Positions 43,533 to 53,178 of a stretch of 64,000 nt of DNA are shown in pieces. Source of the stretch: Solimonas sp036405815 (lineage in GTDB: Bacteria > Pseudomonadota > Gammaproteobacteria > Nevskiales > Nevskiaceae); contig DASWWX010000058.1 in NCBI GenBank assembly GCA_036405815.1, forward strand, positions 14,143 through 78,142, written 5' to 3'. How positions within the stretch are numbered: the stretch's first letter is position 1; each line of letters begins with the position of its first letter. The notes beneath the pieces are model-generated. The model saw nothing but the letters and a program-made list of their open reading frames with translations. It ran no database searches and was not told where the DNA came from. Made by a program: the position numbers and the translations under genes.

Positions 43533-44254
43533 CGAGGCGTTCCACAAACAGTGCAGTGAGGATCGAGCGCGATCTTATGCGAGCGCCACTGCCCGCGCAG
43601 CGCATCCCAGACCTGCAAGCGGCCCGCGCCGGCATCCAGACCCAGCAGCAGCTGCAAGGCCGCCAGCGCCTGCATCGCACCGATCGTGCCGACCACCGGG
43701 CCGAGAATGCCCGCTTCCTCGCAGGTCTCCGCCGCCGCGCCAGCCTCCGGATACAGGCAGTGATAGCAGGCCCCGCCCCGCTGCAGATCGAACACCGCGA
43801 GCTGCCCTTCGAAGCGGATCGCCGCACCGGACACCAGCAGCTTGCGCGCGGCCACGCAGGCGCGATTGATCGCGTGGCGCGCCGGAAAATTGTCGGTGCA
43901 ATCGAGCACCACATCGACCTCGGACACCGCACGCGGCCACGACTCGCCATCGCAGAGGCGATAACGCGTCTCGGGATTCAGCGCCTGCAACTGCGCATGC
44001 GCCGCCTCGGTCTTGCGGCGGCCAACGTCGGCCTGTCGATACAAGGTCTGCCGCTGCAGATTCGAGACCTCGACATGATCGCGATCCGCCAGCACCAGCT
44101 CGCCAATGCCTGCCGCCGCCAGATACGGCGCAGCGATGCTGCCGAGCCCGCCCAGACCGACGATCAGCACCGAGGAGTCGCGCAGCAGCTGCTGGCCGTT
44201 GACGCCAACCTCGCGCAACACCACCTGGCGGCTGTAGCGCGCGAAGTCAGACAC
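43529..44254 (-). CDS. moeB: Molybdopterin-synthase adenylyltransferase MoeB (ThiF family)
   Basis: A 241-residue E1-like adenylating enzyme. Nucleotide site VGLGGLGSIAAPYLAAAG, the conserved DRDHVEVSNLQRQ segment, the CTDNFPAR loop, and two zinc-binding Cys pairs in CYHCLYP and CTVCG. It adenylates the C-terminal Gly of MoaD (or ThiS-like proteins) for sulfur transfer. Position after prmC in the hemA-prfA-prmC operon is the common gammaproteobacterial location of moeB. It overlaps both neighbours by 4 to 8 bases. Confidence 0.9.
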   Translation of the reverse strand: MSDFARYSRQVVLREVGVNGQQLLRDSSVLIVGLGGLGSIAAPYLAAAGIGELVLADRDHVEVSNLQRQTLYRQADVGRRKTEAAHAQLQALNPETRYRLCDGESWPRAVSEVDVVLDCTDNFPARHAINRACVAARKLLVSGAAIRFEGQLAVFDLQRGGACYHCLYPEAGAAAETCEEAGILGPVVGTIGAMQALAALQLLLGLDAGAGRLQVWDALRGQWRSHKIALDPHCTVCGTPR

Positions 44255-45098
44255 GGGGCTGCGCCATCGAACCGCCCGTCACACGCGGCTGGCCGCCGAA
44301 ATCGCGCCACATCCGGATATCGGCGAAGCCCGCGGCTGCGAGCAGCGCGGGCACCGCCTCGCCCTGATCGTAGCCGTGCTCGACCAGCAGATGGCCGCCG
44401 GGCTCCAAGTGTTCGGCCGCGCCGGCCACGATTTCGCGCAGACAACGCAGACCGTCGGCGCCATCGCTGAGCGCCACCAGCGGCTCATGCGACAGCGCCG
44501 CCAGATGCGGATCGTGACGCGCGATGTACGGCGGATTGGACACCAGCAGATCGTAACGCTCGCCGCGCAGCGGCTCGTACCAGTGGCCGTGGCGGAACTG
44601 CACGCGCGTCAGGCCCAGCGCCTGCGCATTGGCCAGCGCTTGCGCCAGCGCGTCGGCGTCGGCATCGGTCGCCACCACAGTTGCGTCCGGCCGCTCCGCG
44701 GCCAGCGCCAGCGCAATCGCCCCGCTGCCGGTGCCCAGATCGGCGATGCGCGGCGCGGCGCGGCCCTGCAGAACCGCCAATGCGCGCTCGACCAGCAACT
44801 CGGTCTCGGGCCGCGGCACCAGCACCGCCGGCCCAACCTTGAGGCGCAAGGTCCAGAAGCCCTGCTCGCCGGTCAGATAGGCCACCGGCTCACCGCGCGC
44901 GCGCCGCTGCACCAATGCCTCGAAACGATGCCACTCGGCCTCGCTGAGGCACTGCTGCTCACGCGTGAACAACTGCGCGCGTGTGAGATCGAGCACGTGC
45001 CCCAGCAGCCATTCCGCATCCAGGCGCGCGCTGTCGCTGCGCGCAGCCAAGCGCTGCTGCGCCTCGCGCAGCGCCTCGCCGATGCGCAGTGACGCCAT
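44247..45098 (-). CDS. prmC: Release factor glutamine methyltransferase
   Basis: A 283-residue SAM-dependent methyltransferase. The SAM motif IADLGTGSGAIALALA and the catalytic NPPYIARHD are intact, along with a helical N-terminal domain. It methylates the Gln in the GGQ loop of release factors; prfA lies 5 bases upstream. The ATG at 45098 follows the prfA stop. The moeB start overlaps its end by 8 bases. Confidence 0.95.
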   Translation of the reverse strand: MASLRIGEALREAQQRLAARSDSARLDAEWLLGHVLDLTRAQLFTREQQCLSEAEWHRFEALVQRRARGEPVAYLTGEQGFWTLRLKVGPAVLVPRPETELLVERALAVLQGRAAPRIADLGTGSGAIALALAAERPDATVVATDADADALAQALANAQALGLTRVQFRHGHWYEPLRGERYDLLVSNPPYIARHDPHLAALSHEPLVALSDGADGLRCLREIVAGAAEHLEPGGHLLVEHGYDQGEAVPALLAAAGFADIRMWRDFGGQPRVTGGSMAQPRV

Positions 45099-45103
45099 TG
45101 CGC

Positions 45104-46183
45104 TCACGCGCCCAGGTCCGCCAGCGCCTCGGCCTGTGCCTCGGCCAGCAGCGGCTGGATCACCGGATCGAGATCGCCCTCGACGACGCGCTCCAGCTGA
45201 TACAGCGTCAGGTTGATGCGGTGATCGGTGATGCGGCCCTGCGGGAAGTTGTAGGTACGGATGCGCTCGGATCGATCGCCGCTGCCGACCAGCTTCTTGC
45301 GCTGCGCCGCCATGTCGGTCTGCTGCTTGCTGCGCGTGGCATCGAGCAGGCGCGCCTGCAACAGCGCCATCGCCTTGGCGCGGTTCTTGTGCTGCGAGCG
45401 CTCTTCCTGGCACTCGACCACCAGTCCCGTCGGCACGTGCGTAACGCGGATCGCCGACTCGGTCTTGTTGACGTGCTGGCCGCCAGCGCCGGACGAGCGG
45501 AAGGTATCGAACTTCAGATCCGCCGGATTGATGTCGATCTGCGCTTCTTCAACTTCCGGCAGCACCGCCACGGTCGCCGCGGAGGTGTGGATGCGACCCT
45601 GCGATTCGGTTTCCGGCACGCGCTGCACACGGTGCGCACCGGACTCGAACTTGAGCTGCGAGTAGGCGCCGTAGCCGATCACGCGCGAGATGATTTCCTT
45701 GTAGCCGCCGTGCTCGCCCTCGCTGAGCGACAGTACCTCGACCTGCCAGCCGCGCCCTTCGGCGTAGCGCGAATACATGCGGAACAGGTCGCCGGCGAAG
45801 ATCGCCGCCTCGTCGCCGCCGGTGCCGGCGCGGATTTCGAGGAAGACGTTGTTGTCGTCCATCGGATCGCGCGGCACCAGGAAGGTCTGCAGCTTTTCCT
45901 CCAGCGCGTCGCGCTGCGCCTGCGCCGCCGGCAGTTCGGCCTCGGCCATCGCGCGCAACTCGGGATCGGCATCGCCCCGCATCTGCACCAGGCCATCGAG
46001 ATCCTGCAGCGTGCCGCGATAGGCCTCGTAGGTCTCGGCCAGCGGCCCGAGCTGCGCATATTCCTGCGACAGCCGCCGGTAACGATCGACGTCGGCAGCC
46101 ACGCCGGGGTCGGCCAGTTCGCGCGCAACTTCCTCGCGGCGCTCGGCCATCTGCTGCAATTTCTGGATGAGGGACTCTTTCAC
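45104..46183 (-). CDS. prfA: Peptide chain release factor 1
   Basis: A 359-residue release factor. The catalytic GGQ is in RSSGAGGQHVNKTESAIR, and the codon-recognition domain lies in GAHRVQRVPETESQGRIHTS. Position between hemA and prmC points to RF1 (UAA/UAG), the usual gammaproteobacterial location. A GTG at 46183 was chosen: it starts the conserved KESLIQKLQ; upstream sequence is not conserved. Confidence 0.96.
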   Translation of the reverse strand: MKESLIQKLQQMAERREEVARELADPGVAADVDRYRRLSQEYAQLGPLAETYEAYRGTLQDLDGLVQMRGDADPELRAMAEAELPAAQAQRDALEEKLQTFLVPRDPMDDNNVFLEIRAGTGGDEAAIFAGDLFRMYSRYAEGRGWQVEVLSLSEGEHGGYKEIISRVIGYGAYSQLKFESGAHRVQRVPETESQGRIHTSAATVAVLPEVEEAQIDINPADLKFDTFRSSGAGGQHVNKTESAIRVTHVPTGLVVECQEERSQHKNRAKAMALLQARLLDATRSKQQTDMAAQRKKLVGSGDRSERIRTYNFPQGRITDHRINLTLYQLERVVEGDLDPVIQPLLAEAQAEALADLGA

Positions 46184-46264
46184 GGCACTTGGACTCGGGA
46201 CGCCATCGGCACAACCGCGCACAACCCGCTTCGCAAAGGGAAGCGGCGCAGCCGCGATGGCCCG

Positions 46265-47521
46265 CTAATCTTCCGGCAGCTCGAAGAGCTTGCGCGCCGC
46301 GTTGAGCAGCAGGGCCTGCTCGACCGCATCGGCGCGACGCAACGCCTGCGACGGCCCGTGCAGGATCTTGTTGCTCAGCGTGTCGGCGACGAAACCCAGC
46401 ACCTCGTCCACCGGCTCGCCGGCGGCGAGCTTGCGGCGCGCCTTGTCCAGCACTTCATCGCGGCTGGCGCGCGCGCGCGCGCGCAACGCCAGGATCGTCG
46501 AGCCGGCGTCGCGGCTTTCCAGCCAGCGCGCAAATTCGCGTGCCTGCGTCTCCACCAGCGCCTCGGCCTGCTTGGCGGCTTCCGCGCGCAGCTTCAGGTT
46601 CTCGCCAACCACGGCGCGCAGATCGTCGACGGTGTACAGATAGATGTCTTCGAGTTCGGCGATGCGCGGATCGATATCGCGCGGCACGGCCAGGTCGATC
46701 ATGAAAACGGGTTTGCGCCGCCGCGCGCGCACCGCACGCTCCATCGTCGGACGCTCCAGCACGAAGCCACGCGCCGCCGTAGACGACACGATCAGATCAG
46801 CGTCGGCCAGGTAGCCCGGCAGATCGTTGAGACTGATCGCATAGCCGTGCACCTCGCGCGCCAGCTTCTCGGCGCGTTCCAGGCTGCGATTGGCGACGAC
46901 GATGCGGCCGACGCCATGCTGCTGCAGATGCCGCGCCATCAGCTGCATCATCTCGCCGGCACCGATCAGCACCGCGGTCTGCTGCTTCAAGTCGGCAAAG
47001 ATGCGCCGCGCCATCTGCAGCGCCGCGTAGGCCACCGACACCGGGTGCGCGCCGATCTCGGTCTGCGAACGCACCAGCTTGGCGACCGAAAACGCATGCT
47101 GGAACAACCGCGCCAGCACCGGGCCCAGGCTCTGCGCCTCGGTGGCCACGGCATAGGATTGTTTCATCTGGCCCAGGATCTGCGGCTCGCCGAGCACCAT
47201 CGAGTCGAGACCGGAGGCCACGCGCAGGCTGTGCGAGACGCTGCCCAGGTCGCGATGCGTATAGAGGTAGCGCTCGATCATGCCTTCCGGCGCCTGACGC
47301 TCGCGGCGCCACCATTCGATCAGCCGCGCCTCCTCCTCCAGCGAGGTGACCGTCATGATCTCGGTGCGGTTGCAGGTCGACAGGATCGCCGCTTCGGCAA
47401 CGCCCGGCAGCGCGCGCAGGCGGGTCAGGGCCGCCGGCAGGTCGGGTTCGGTGAACGCCATACGCTCGCGCGCCTCGACGGGCGCGAGGTGATGGCTGAG
47501 ACCGAGCGTGACGAGGGCCAT
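46265..47521 (-). CDS. hemA: Glutamyl-tRNA reductase
   Basis: A 418-residue enzyme. It begins MALVTLGLSHHLAPVEARER, has the active-site Cys in LSTCNRTEI, the NADPH-binding VLIGAGEMMQLMARHL and a C-terminal helical dimerisation domain. It reduces glutamyl-tRNA to glutamate-1-semialdehyde, the first committed step of haem synthesis. It heads the hemA-prfA-prmC-moeB operon and is divergent from a TPR gene followed by lolB, the classical arrangement. Confidence 0.96.
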   Translation of the reverse strand: MALVTLGLSHHLAPVEARERMAFTEPDLPAALTRLRALPGVAEAAILSTCNRTEIMTVTSLEEEARLIEWWRRERQAPEGMIERYLYTHRDLGSVSHSLRVASGLDSMVLGEPQILGQMKQSYAVATEAQSLGPVLARLFQHAFSVAKLVRSQTEIGAHPVSVAYAALQMARRIFADLKQQTAVLIGAGEMMQLMARHLQQHGVGRIVVANRSLERAEKLAREVHGYAISLNDLPGYLADADLIVSSTAARGFVLERPTMERAVRARRRKPVFMIDLAVPRDIDPRIAELEDIYLYTVDDLRAVVGENLKLRAEAAKQAEALVETQAREFARWLESRDAGSTILALRARARASRDEVLDKARRKLAAGEPVDEVLGFVADTLSNKILHGPSQALRRADAVEQALLLNAARKLFELPED

Positions 47522-47688
47522 AGCTGTCCGGAAAAACGGCAATCCAATCCTGCAATCGGCGCGGATTTTACGCTGTTGAAGCCGTTGACCGCAGCCAGCG
47601 GTTGCGCGGCCGTCACCGCCCGACGCACGGAACCCGGCTTCAGGGATAATGTCTTACGTTTCCACGTCTTCTCCACGCGGCGCTCCCC

Positions 47689-49413
47689 GTGCATTCGAAT
47701 CCCTTTTTGATCCTGCTCCGTCCCTGGCTCGCGGTACTGCTTGCCATCGGCCCGCTCGCTGTCGTCCACGCAGCCCCCGCGACCGCCGAGGCCAAAACGG
47801 CACCAGTCCAGCCCGAGGCCGCGACGGCCACCGAAGCCGATGCGCAGCTGCACATCATGGCCGGCGAGATGGCGGCCGGGCGCCAGGAGCCCGGTGTCGC
47901 CGCCCGCGAGTTCCTCGCTGCGCTGGCCGTCATCAACGATGCCGAACTCGCGCAGCGCACCACCGCGCTGGCTGCCGCCGCTCGCGACGAGGACCTGACG
48001 CTGCGCGCGGCGCAGCGCTGGCTCGAGATCGAGCCGACCGCCGGCGACGCCCGCGAGGTCATCGCCCGTGTCGCACTGCGCCAGGGCCGCGCCGACGAGG
48101 TCGCCGCGCAATGCCGTGAACTGATCAAGGGCCATGCCAGCGGCGTGGACGATGGCTTCCGCCAGGCCGCGCTGATTCTCGGCCAGACCGACAACCGCAA
48201 CGAGACCCTGGCGCTGACCATCATGCAGCAGCTGGTGTCGGAGTGGCCGCAGCGTGCCGCCGCCCACCACGCGCTCAGCGCGCTGGCGCTGCGCTACGGC
48301 GAACTGCCGCTGGCCGAGAAGGCCGGCCTGCAGGCGGTGAAGCTGGCGCCGGGCGACCGCGACCATGTGCTGCCACTGGTCGGCGTGTACATCCGCCAGG
48401 ATCGTCTCGCCGACGCCGATGCCCTGATCGAGCAGGTGTTGCGAAAGGACAAGAAGCCGGCCGACGTGCGCATGGCCTACGCCAAGCTGCTGCTCGAAGC
48501 CGACCGTCGTGACGCCGCGCGCGCGCAGCTGCAGAAGATTCTCGCGCAGCAACCCAAACACGCCGACGCCGCATTCGCACTCGGCATCCTCGCCTACAAC
48601 GATCGCGACTACGCCAAGGCTCGCGGCTACTTCGAGCCGCTGCTGACCGGTCAGCGCGCCCAGGAAGCGGCCTTCGAACTCGGCCGCATCGCCGAAGCGC
48701 AGGACGACTATGCCAAGGCCCAGGACTATTACAGCCGCATCACCCGCGGCCCGCAGGCGCTGGACGCAGCCGTGCGCCGCGCCGGCCTGCTCGCCCGACA
48801 GGACCAGCTCGACGGCGCGCAGGCGCTGATGCAGAACCTGCGGCAGCAGTTACCGCAGCTCGCGCAGCGTTTCTATCTCGCCGAAGGCCAGATGCTGGTC
48901 GATACCGATCATCTCGACGCTGCGGTCGAGCTGTACACCGAGGCGCTGGACGACTTCCCTGGCGACAACGACCTCACCTATGGCCGCTCACTGGTCTACG
49001 AGCGCCAGAACCGCATCGACCTCGCCGAACAGGATCTGCGCAACCTGATCGCCGCAGACAAAGAGGACTCGCGCGCGCTCAACGCGCTCGGCTACATGCT
49101 GACCGTGCATACCAAGCGGCTGGACGAGGCGCATGACCTGATCGGTCGCGCGCTGGCGCTGGAGCCGGACGATCCGGCGATCATCGACAGCATGGGCTGG
49201 GTCCAGTTCAAGCGCGGCCATGTCGAGGAGGCGCTGGCGCTGCTGCGCAAAGCCCACGAACGCTTCCCGGACGCCGAAGTTGCCGCGCACCTCGGCGAGG
49301 TACTGTGGACGCTCGGTCAGCGCGACGAAGCGCGCAGCGTCTGGGATGCGGCACTGCGCACCTCGCCCGATCACGCGGCGCTCAAGGAAACCGTGCAACG
49401 CCTGGCTCCATGA
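47689..49413 (+). CDS. Exported TPR-repeat protein
   Basis: A 574-residue protein with a signal peptide (WLAVLLAIGPLAVVHAAP) and an all-helical chain of TPR units; clear ones are AAFALGILAYNDRDYAKARGYFEPLL, LNALGYMLTVHTKRLDEAHDLIGRALALEPDD and DSMGWVQFKRGHVEEALALLRKAHERFP. It is the TPR protein that commonly precedes lolB in these bacteria; function unknown, likely a periplasmic or outer-membrane scaffold. Translation appears to start with GTG at 47689; a GATAAT at 47645 could be its -10. Its stop overlaps the lolB start by 4 bases. Confidence 0.82.
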   Translation: MHSNPFLILLRPWLAVLLAIGPLAVVHAAPATAEAKTAPVQPEAATATEADAQLHIMAGEMAAGRQEPGVAAREFLAALAVINDAELAQRTTALAAAARDEDLTLRAAQRWLEIEPTAGDAREVIARVALRQGRADEVAAQCRELIKGHASGVDDGFRQAALILGQTDNRNETLALTIMQQLVSEWPQRAAAHHALSALALRYGELPLAEKAGLQAVKLAPGDRDHVLPLVGVYIRQDRLADADALIEQVLRKDKKPADVRMAYAKLLLEADRRDAARAQLQKILAQQPKHADAAFALGILAYNDRDYAKARGYFEPLLTGQRAQEAAFELGRIAEAQDDYAKAQDYYSRITRGPQALDAAVRRAGLLARQDQLDGAQALMQNLRQQLPQLAQRFYLAEGQMLVDTDHLDAAVELYTEALDDFPGDNDLTYGRSLVYERQNRIDLAEQDLRNLIAADKEDSRALNALGYMLTVHTKRLDEAHDLIGRALALEPDDPAIIDSMGWVQFKRGHVEEALALLRKAHERFPDAEVAAHLGEVLWTLGQRDEARSVWDAALRTSPDHAALKETVQRLAP

Positions 49414-50021
49414 AGGGCCTCGCCGCCCTCGCCGCGGCCGCGCTGCTGCTGGCCGGCTGCAGCAGCTGGCAGCCGCAACCCTCACCCACCGCCGACACCG
49501 GCGTCTGGCAGGCGCGTGCCGCGCGCCTGCAGACCATCGAGCGCTTCGAGCTGCAGGGCCGCGCCGCCGATGGCCGCGGCGTCAAGGCCGATCTGCGCTG
49601 GCAGCAGCACGTCGACAATCGTTTCGATCTGCGCCTATCCGGGCCCTTCGGCGCCGGTGCCGTCGCCATCGCCGGCACACCGCAGGCGGTCGAGGTCCGC
49701 ACCCGCGACGGCCGCTTCGAGACCCGCGATCCCGAAGGCTGGCTACGCCAGAACCTGGGCTGGGCGTTTCCGGTCACGCATCTGCGCTACTGGGCGCTGG
49801 GCCTGCCGGCACCGGACGCCTCCGCGCAGATCAGCCTGGACGCGCAAGGCCGCCTCGCCGTGCTGAGCCAGGACGGGTGGACGCTGCAATACAGCGAGTA
49901 CACTGTGCACAACGGCTTCGACCTGCCCCGCCGGTTCGAAGCTCAGCAAGGCGAGGTCCGCTTGCGCCTGATCGTCGACCGTTGGGCTGAGGTCGCGACC
50001 GCGCCGGCGAACCCGCGCTGA
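49410..50021 (+). CDS. lolB: Outer-membrane lipoprotein insertion protein LolB
   Basis: A 203-residue lipoprotein with lipobox LAGC (Cys about 19). The mature chain forms a LolA/LolB-type half-barrel: RFELQGRAADGRGVKADLRWQQ, RFDLRLSGPFGAGAVAIAG and LPRRFEAQQGEVRLRLIVDRW. LolB takes lipoproteins from LolA and inserts them into the outer membrane. ispE follows about 33 bases downstream, the common lolB-ispE-prs order. Confidence 0.9.
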   Translation: MKGLAALAAAALLLAGCSSWQPQPSPTADTGVWQARAARLQTIERFELQGRAADGRGVKADLRWQQHVDNRFDLRLSGPFGAGAVAIAGTPQAVEVRTRDGRFETRDPEGWLRQNLGWAFPVTHLRYWALGLPAPDASAQISLDAQGRLAVLSQDGWTLQYSEYTVHNGFDLPRRFEAQQGEVRLRLIVDRWAEVATAPANPR

Positions 50022-50054
50022 CGATTACGACAAACAACGCTCCACCCCCCATTT

Positions 50055-50924
50055 ATGTCCGCTATCACCCAGGGCGCCTTCACGGCCGCATTTCCGTGGC
50101 CCGCGCCTGCGAAGCTGAACCTGTTCCTGCACGTCACCGGTCGTCGCAGCGACGGCTATCACGAGCTGCAGACGCTGTTTCAGTTCCTGGACCACGGCGA
50201 CAGCCTGTTCTTCGTGCCACGCGGCGACGGCGTGATCCGGCGGATCGACGGGCCTGACGGCATCGATGAGGCCGACGATCTGGCAATCCGCGCTGCACGT
50301 GCGATCCAGCAGGCCTCGGGCTGCAATCTCGGCGCCGATATCCGCCTGGAGAAACGACTGCCGATCGGCGGCGGTCTGGGCGGCGGCTCCAGCAATGCCG
50401 CGACCACGCTGATCGCGCTGAACCGTTACTGGAACCTTGGTTTGCCCAACGACGAGCTGGCGCAGATCGGCCTGCGCCTCGGCGCCGACGTGCCGGTATT
50501 CGTGCGCGGTCTCGCCGCCTGGGCCGAGGGCGTGGGCGAACAGTTGCGTCCGGTCACGCCCCCCGAGCCCTGGTATCTGGTGGTGACGCCGCCGGTAGCG
50601 GTCAGCACCGCCGAGATCTTCGCGGCACCCGAGCTGCAACGCGATCACCCGCTGGTCCGCTACGAGGATTACCTGGACGGGGCCACTCATAACGTCTTCG
50701 AGCCGGTGACCTGCGCTCGACATCCCGAGGTCCGCGCGGCGCTCGATGCGCTGGCCCAGCATGCGCCGGCGCGCATGTCCGGCACCGGCGCCTCGGTGTT
50801 CGCCGCGTTCGAGGAACGCAGCGCCGCCACCGCCGTGCAACGCACATTGCCGCCGCAGTGGCGCAGCTTCGTTGCGCGCGGCTGCAACCGTTCGCCGCTA
50901 CTCGACGCGGTGTCGCGTTCCTGA
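50055..50924 (+). CDS. ispE: 4-diphosphocytidyl-2-C-methyl-D-erythritol kinase
   Basis: A 289-residue GHMP kinase. Start PAPAKLNLFLHVTGRRSDGYHE and FQFLD, then the ATP loop LPIGGGLGGGSSNAATTL and the late MSGTGASVFA motif. It phosphorylates the 2-OH of CDP-methylerythritol in the non-mevalonate isoprenoid pathway. Gene order lolB-ispE-tRNA-Gln-prs is typical. Confidence 0.95.
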   Translation: MSAITQGAFTAAFPWPAPAKLNLFLHVTGRRSDGYHELQTLFQFLDHGDSLFFVPRGDGVIRRIDGPDGIDEADDLAIRAARAIQQASGCNLGADIRLEKRLPIGGGLGGGSSNAATTLIALNRYWNLGLPNDELAQIGLRLGADVPVFVRGLAAWAEGVGEQLRPVTPPEPWYLVVTPPVAVSTAEIFAAPELQRDHPLVRYEDYLDGATHNVFEPVTCARHPEVRAALDALAQHAPARMSGTGASVFAAFEERSAATAVQRTLPPQWRSFVARGCNRSPLLDAVSRS

Positions 50925-50963
50925 AGCCGTTCGCGAATCGCGCGAGCGGCCGGCGGCATCCGT

Positions 50964-50969
50964 TATAAT
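50964..50969 (+). promoter_or_regulatory. -10 element of tRNA-Gln
   Basis: Exact TATAAT placed 28 bases upstream of the tRNA-Gln 5' end. I could not pick a convincing -35. Confidence 0.6.
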
Positions 50970-50996
50970 TCGCGCCGCTTTCGAGCGGGTTCATGT

Positions 50997-51071
50997 TGGG
51001 GCGTCGCCAAGCGGTAAGGCAGCGGGTTTTGATCCCGCCATTCGGTGGTTCGAATCCATCCGCCCCAGCCA
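50997..51071 (+). tRNA. tRNA-Gln (TTG anticodon)
   Basis: 75 bases including an encoded CCA. Acceptor TGGGGCG pairs with CGCCCCA (51061-51067); the anticodon loop is TTTTGAT, putting TTG at 51029-51031; T-arm GGTTCGAATCC. The sequence follows the E. coli tRNA-Gln pattern, and the site between ispE and prs is typical. Confidence 0.95.
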
Positions 51072-51177
51072 TTTCCCGATCGATCGCAACCGTCCGCCGG
51101 TCACCATGCAGAACCCGGCTTTGCTGACCGCAAGGCCATCGTCACCAACCTCAGCCGCTCACGTACAGGCCAGGCCC

Positions 51178-52131
51178 ATGTCCGACTCGAAGTTGATGCT
51201 GTTCTCGGGGAACGCCAACCCCAAGCTGTCGCAGGACATCGCCAACTACCTGAAGATGCCGCTGGGCCAGGCCGTGGTCGCGCAGTTCTCGGACGGCGAG
51301 ATCCAGATCGAGATTCTCGAGAACGTCCGCGGCAAGGACGTGTTCGTCGTGCAGCCGACCTGCGTGCCGACCAACGACAACCTGATGGAACTGCTGCTGA
51401 TGCTGGACGCGCTCAAGCGCGCCTCGGCGTCGCGCGTCACCGCCGTCATTCCCTACTTCGGCTACGCCCGCCAGGATCGCCGCCCGCGCTCGGCGCGCGT
51501 GCCGATCTCGGCCAAGGTCGTGGCCGACATGATCGGCGAATGCGGCGCCGATCGCGTACTGACCGTCGATCTGCATGCCGACCAGATCCAGGGTTTCTTC
51601 GACATCCCGGTCGATAACGTTTACGCCAGCCCGGTGCTGCTCGGTGAGATCTGGCGCCAGAAGTACGACAATTTGATAGTCGTCGCCCCCGACGTCGGCG
51701 GTGTGGTGCGCGCGCGTGCCGTCGCCAAGCGCCTCGACGACGCCGAACTGGCGATCATCGACAAGCGCCGCCCGAAGGCCAATGAATCGCGCGTCATGAA
51801 CATCATCGGCGACGTCTCCGGCCGCACCTGCGTGCTGGTCGACGACCTCGTCGACACCGCCGGCACGCTGTGCAAGGCCGCCGCGGCGCTCAAGGAAGAA
51901 GGTGCGGTCAAGGTCGTCGCCTACGTCACGCACCCAGTGCTGTCGGGCCCGGCGATCACCAACATCAGCAACTCGATCCTCGACGAGCTGGTGGTCACCG
52001 ACACGATCCCGCTGTCGCCGGCCGCTCAGGCCTGCCCGAAGATCCGCCAGCTCTCGATCGGCGGCTTGCTCGCCGAAACGATCCGCCGCATCTCGGCGGA
52101 AGAATCGGTCAGCTCGCTCTATATCGACTGA
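51178..52131 (+). CDS. prs: Ribose-phosphate pyrophosphokinase
   Basis: A 317-residue PRPP synthetase. It starts MSDSKLMLFSGNANPKLSQ, has the ATP/ribose-phosphate motifs PYFGYARQDRRPRSARVPIS, DLHADQIQGFFD and VVAPDVGGVVRARAVA and the PRPP-binding loop VLVDDLVDTAGTL. It makes PRPP for nucleotide, histidine and tryptophan synthesis. The ATG at 51178 is the only start that begins at the conserved N-terminus; upstream ATGs lie in the region after the tRNA. Confidence 0.96.
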   Translation: MSDSKLMLFSGNANPKLSQDIANYLKMPLGQAVVAQFSDGEIQIEILENVRGKDVFVVQPTCVPTNDNLMELLLMLDALKRASASRVTAVIPYFGYARQDRRPRSARVPISAKVVADMIGECGADRVLTVDLHADQIQGFFDIPVDNVYASPVLLGEIWRQKYDNLIVVAPDVGGVVRARAVAKRLDDAELAIIDKRRPKANESRVMNIIGDVSGRTCVLVDDLVDTAGTLCKAAAALKEEGAVKVVAYVTHPVLSGPAITNISNSILDELVVTDTIPLSPAAQACPKIRQLSIGGLLAETIRRISAEESVSSLYID

Positions 52132-52346
52132 AGTCCGACTCGGGCGGCAGGCACCGCGCGGCCGTCGGGGTCGCGATCGGTCGCAGGTTGCGACGTCCGC
52201 CGGTCGAGACGCATCTCGCGGACTCGGCGCCGCCGGACCGCATCACGCCGGGCGGCGATGACCGCTTCGCACATCGCGCTGCCACCGGCAGACCGGGCCG
52301 GCGCGCTTGCCGGCAAGCCCGACTCGCCCGGCGCCGGGGCTTCCAG

Positions 52347-52352
52347 TACAAT
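52347..52352 (+). promoter_or_regulatory. Possible -10 element of rplY
   Basis: TACAAT about 57 bases upstream of the rplY start, in a 277-base gap with no other gene. No matching -35 could be placed with confidence. Confidence 0.35.
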
Positions 52353-52408
52353 CCGCGCCCCTGCCGCCTGGTCGCGGACGGCAGTCCTTTGATTTTTGGA
52401 GATTTCCC

Positions 52409-53092
52409 GTGAAAGAAAACTTTACCGTGAACGCCGAGTCCCGCAAGGACCAGGGCAAGGGTGCGAGCCGCCGCCTGCGTCACGAAGGCAAGGTCCCCGC
52501 CATCGTCTATGGCGGCAAGTCCGAGCCCGTGTCGGTGACTGTGTCGCTCAATGAAATGAGCAAGCACCTCAAGACCGAGGCGTTCTACTCGCATCTGCTG
52601 ACGTTGAACCTCGACGGCAAGAGCGAGCAGGTCGTGCTCAAGGACCTGCAGCGCCACCCGGTGTCGGGCTACGCCGTGCACGTCGACTTCCAGCGCGTGC
52701 TGGCGGATCAGGCGCTGCGCATGCAGGTGCCGCTGCACTTCAAGGGCGCCGACGTGGCACCGGGCGTGAAGATCGGCGGCGGCATGGTCGAGCATCTGCT
52801 CAACCAGGTCGAAGTCGAGTGCTTGCCGAAGGATCTGCCGGAGTTCCTCGAGGTCGATCTGTCGGCGCTCGAAGTGAACGAGTCGGTCCACCTGTCGCAG
52901 CTCACCCTGCCGGCTGGTGTCGTGCTGACGCTGCTCAAGCACGGTCACGATCAGGCCGTGGTCGCCATCCATCTGCCGCGTGCGGCGGTGGAAGAGGAAC
53001 CGGCCGCCGCGCCGGCTGCCGAAGTCCCGGCTTCCGCGCAGAAGGCCCCGGCCGCCGCCGACGCTGCCAAGAAGGACGAGAAGAAGAAGTAA
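52409..53092 (+). CDS. rplY: 50S ribosomal protein L25/general stress protein Ctc
   Basis: A 227-residue long-form L25. The 5S-rRNA-binding N-terminal part has DQGKGASRRLRHEGKVPAIVYGGK, followed by the CTC beta domain with PLHFKGADVAPGVKIGGGM and an Ala/Pro/Lys-rich tail. Binds 5S rRNA in the large subunit. The GTG at 52409 is preceded by TTGGAG with suitable spacing and begins the conserved KENFTVNAESR. An intrinsic terminator follows. Confidence 0.95.
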   Translation: MKENFTVNAESRKDQGKGASRRLRHEGKVPAIVYGGKSEPVSVTVSLNEMSKHLKTEAFYSHLLTLNLDGKSEQVVLKDLQRHPVSGYAVHVDFQRVLADQALRMQVPLHFKGADVAPGVKIGGGMVEHLLNQVEVECLPKDLPEFLEVDLSALEVNESVHLSQLTLPAGVVLTLLKHGHDQAVVAIHLPRAAVEEEPAAAPAAEVPASAQKAPAAADAAKKDEKKK

Positions 53093-53116
53093 AGCAGCGA
53101 GTCACTGGACGAGGGA

Positions 53117-53138
53117 CCCGCAGGCGCGAGCCTGCGGG
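53117..53138 (+). terminator. Stem-loop just after rplY
   Basis: 9-bp perfect stem (53117-53125 with 53130-53138), loop GCGA, without a T-run. It may protect the rplY mRNA 3' end or act with the stronger terminator downstream. Confidence 0.4.
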
Positions 53139-53178
53139 ATCGTCCACCAGACGAGTCTGCGCCGCTGCGCATACTGCA

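Noticed and set aside
45089..47710. Very long plus-strand open frame opposite hemA/prfA
   Set aside because: Shadow frame opposite strongly conserved genes.
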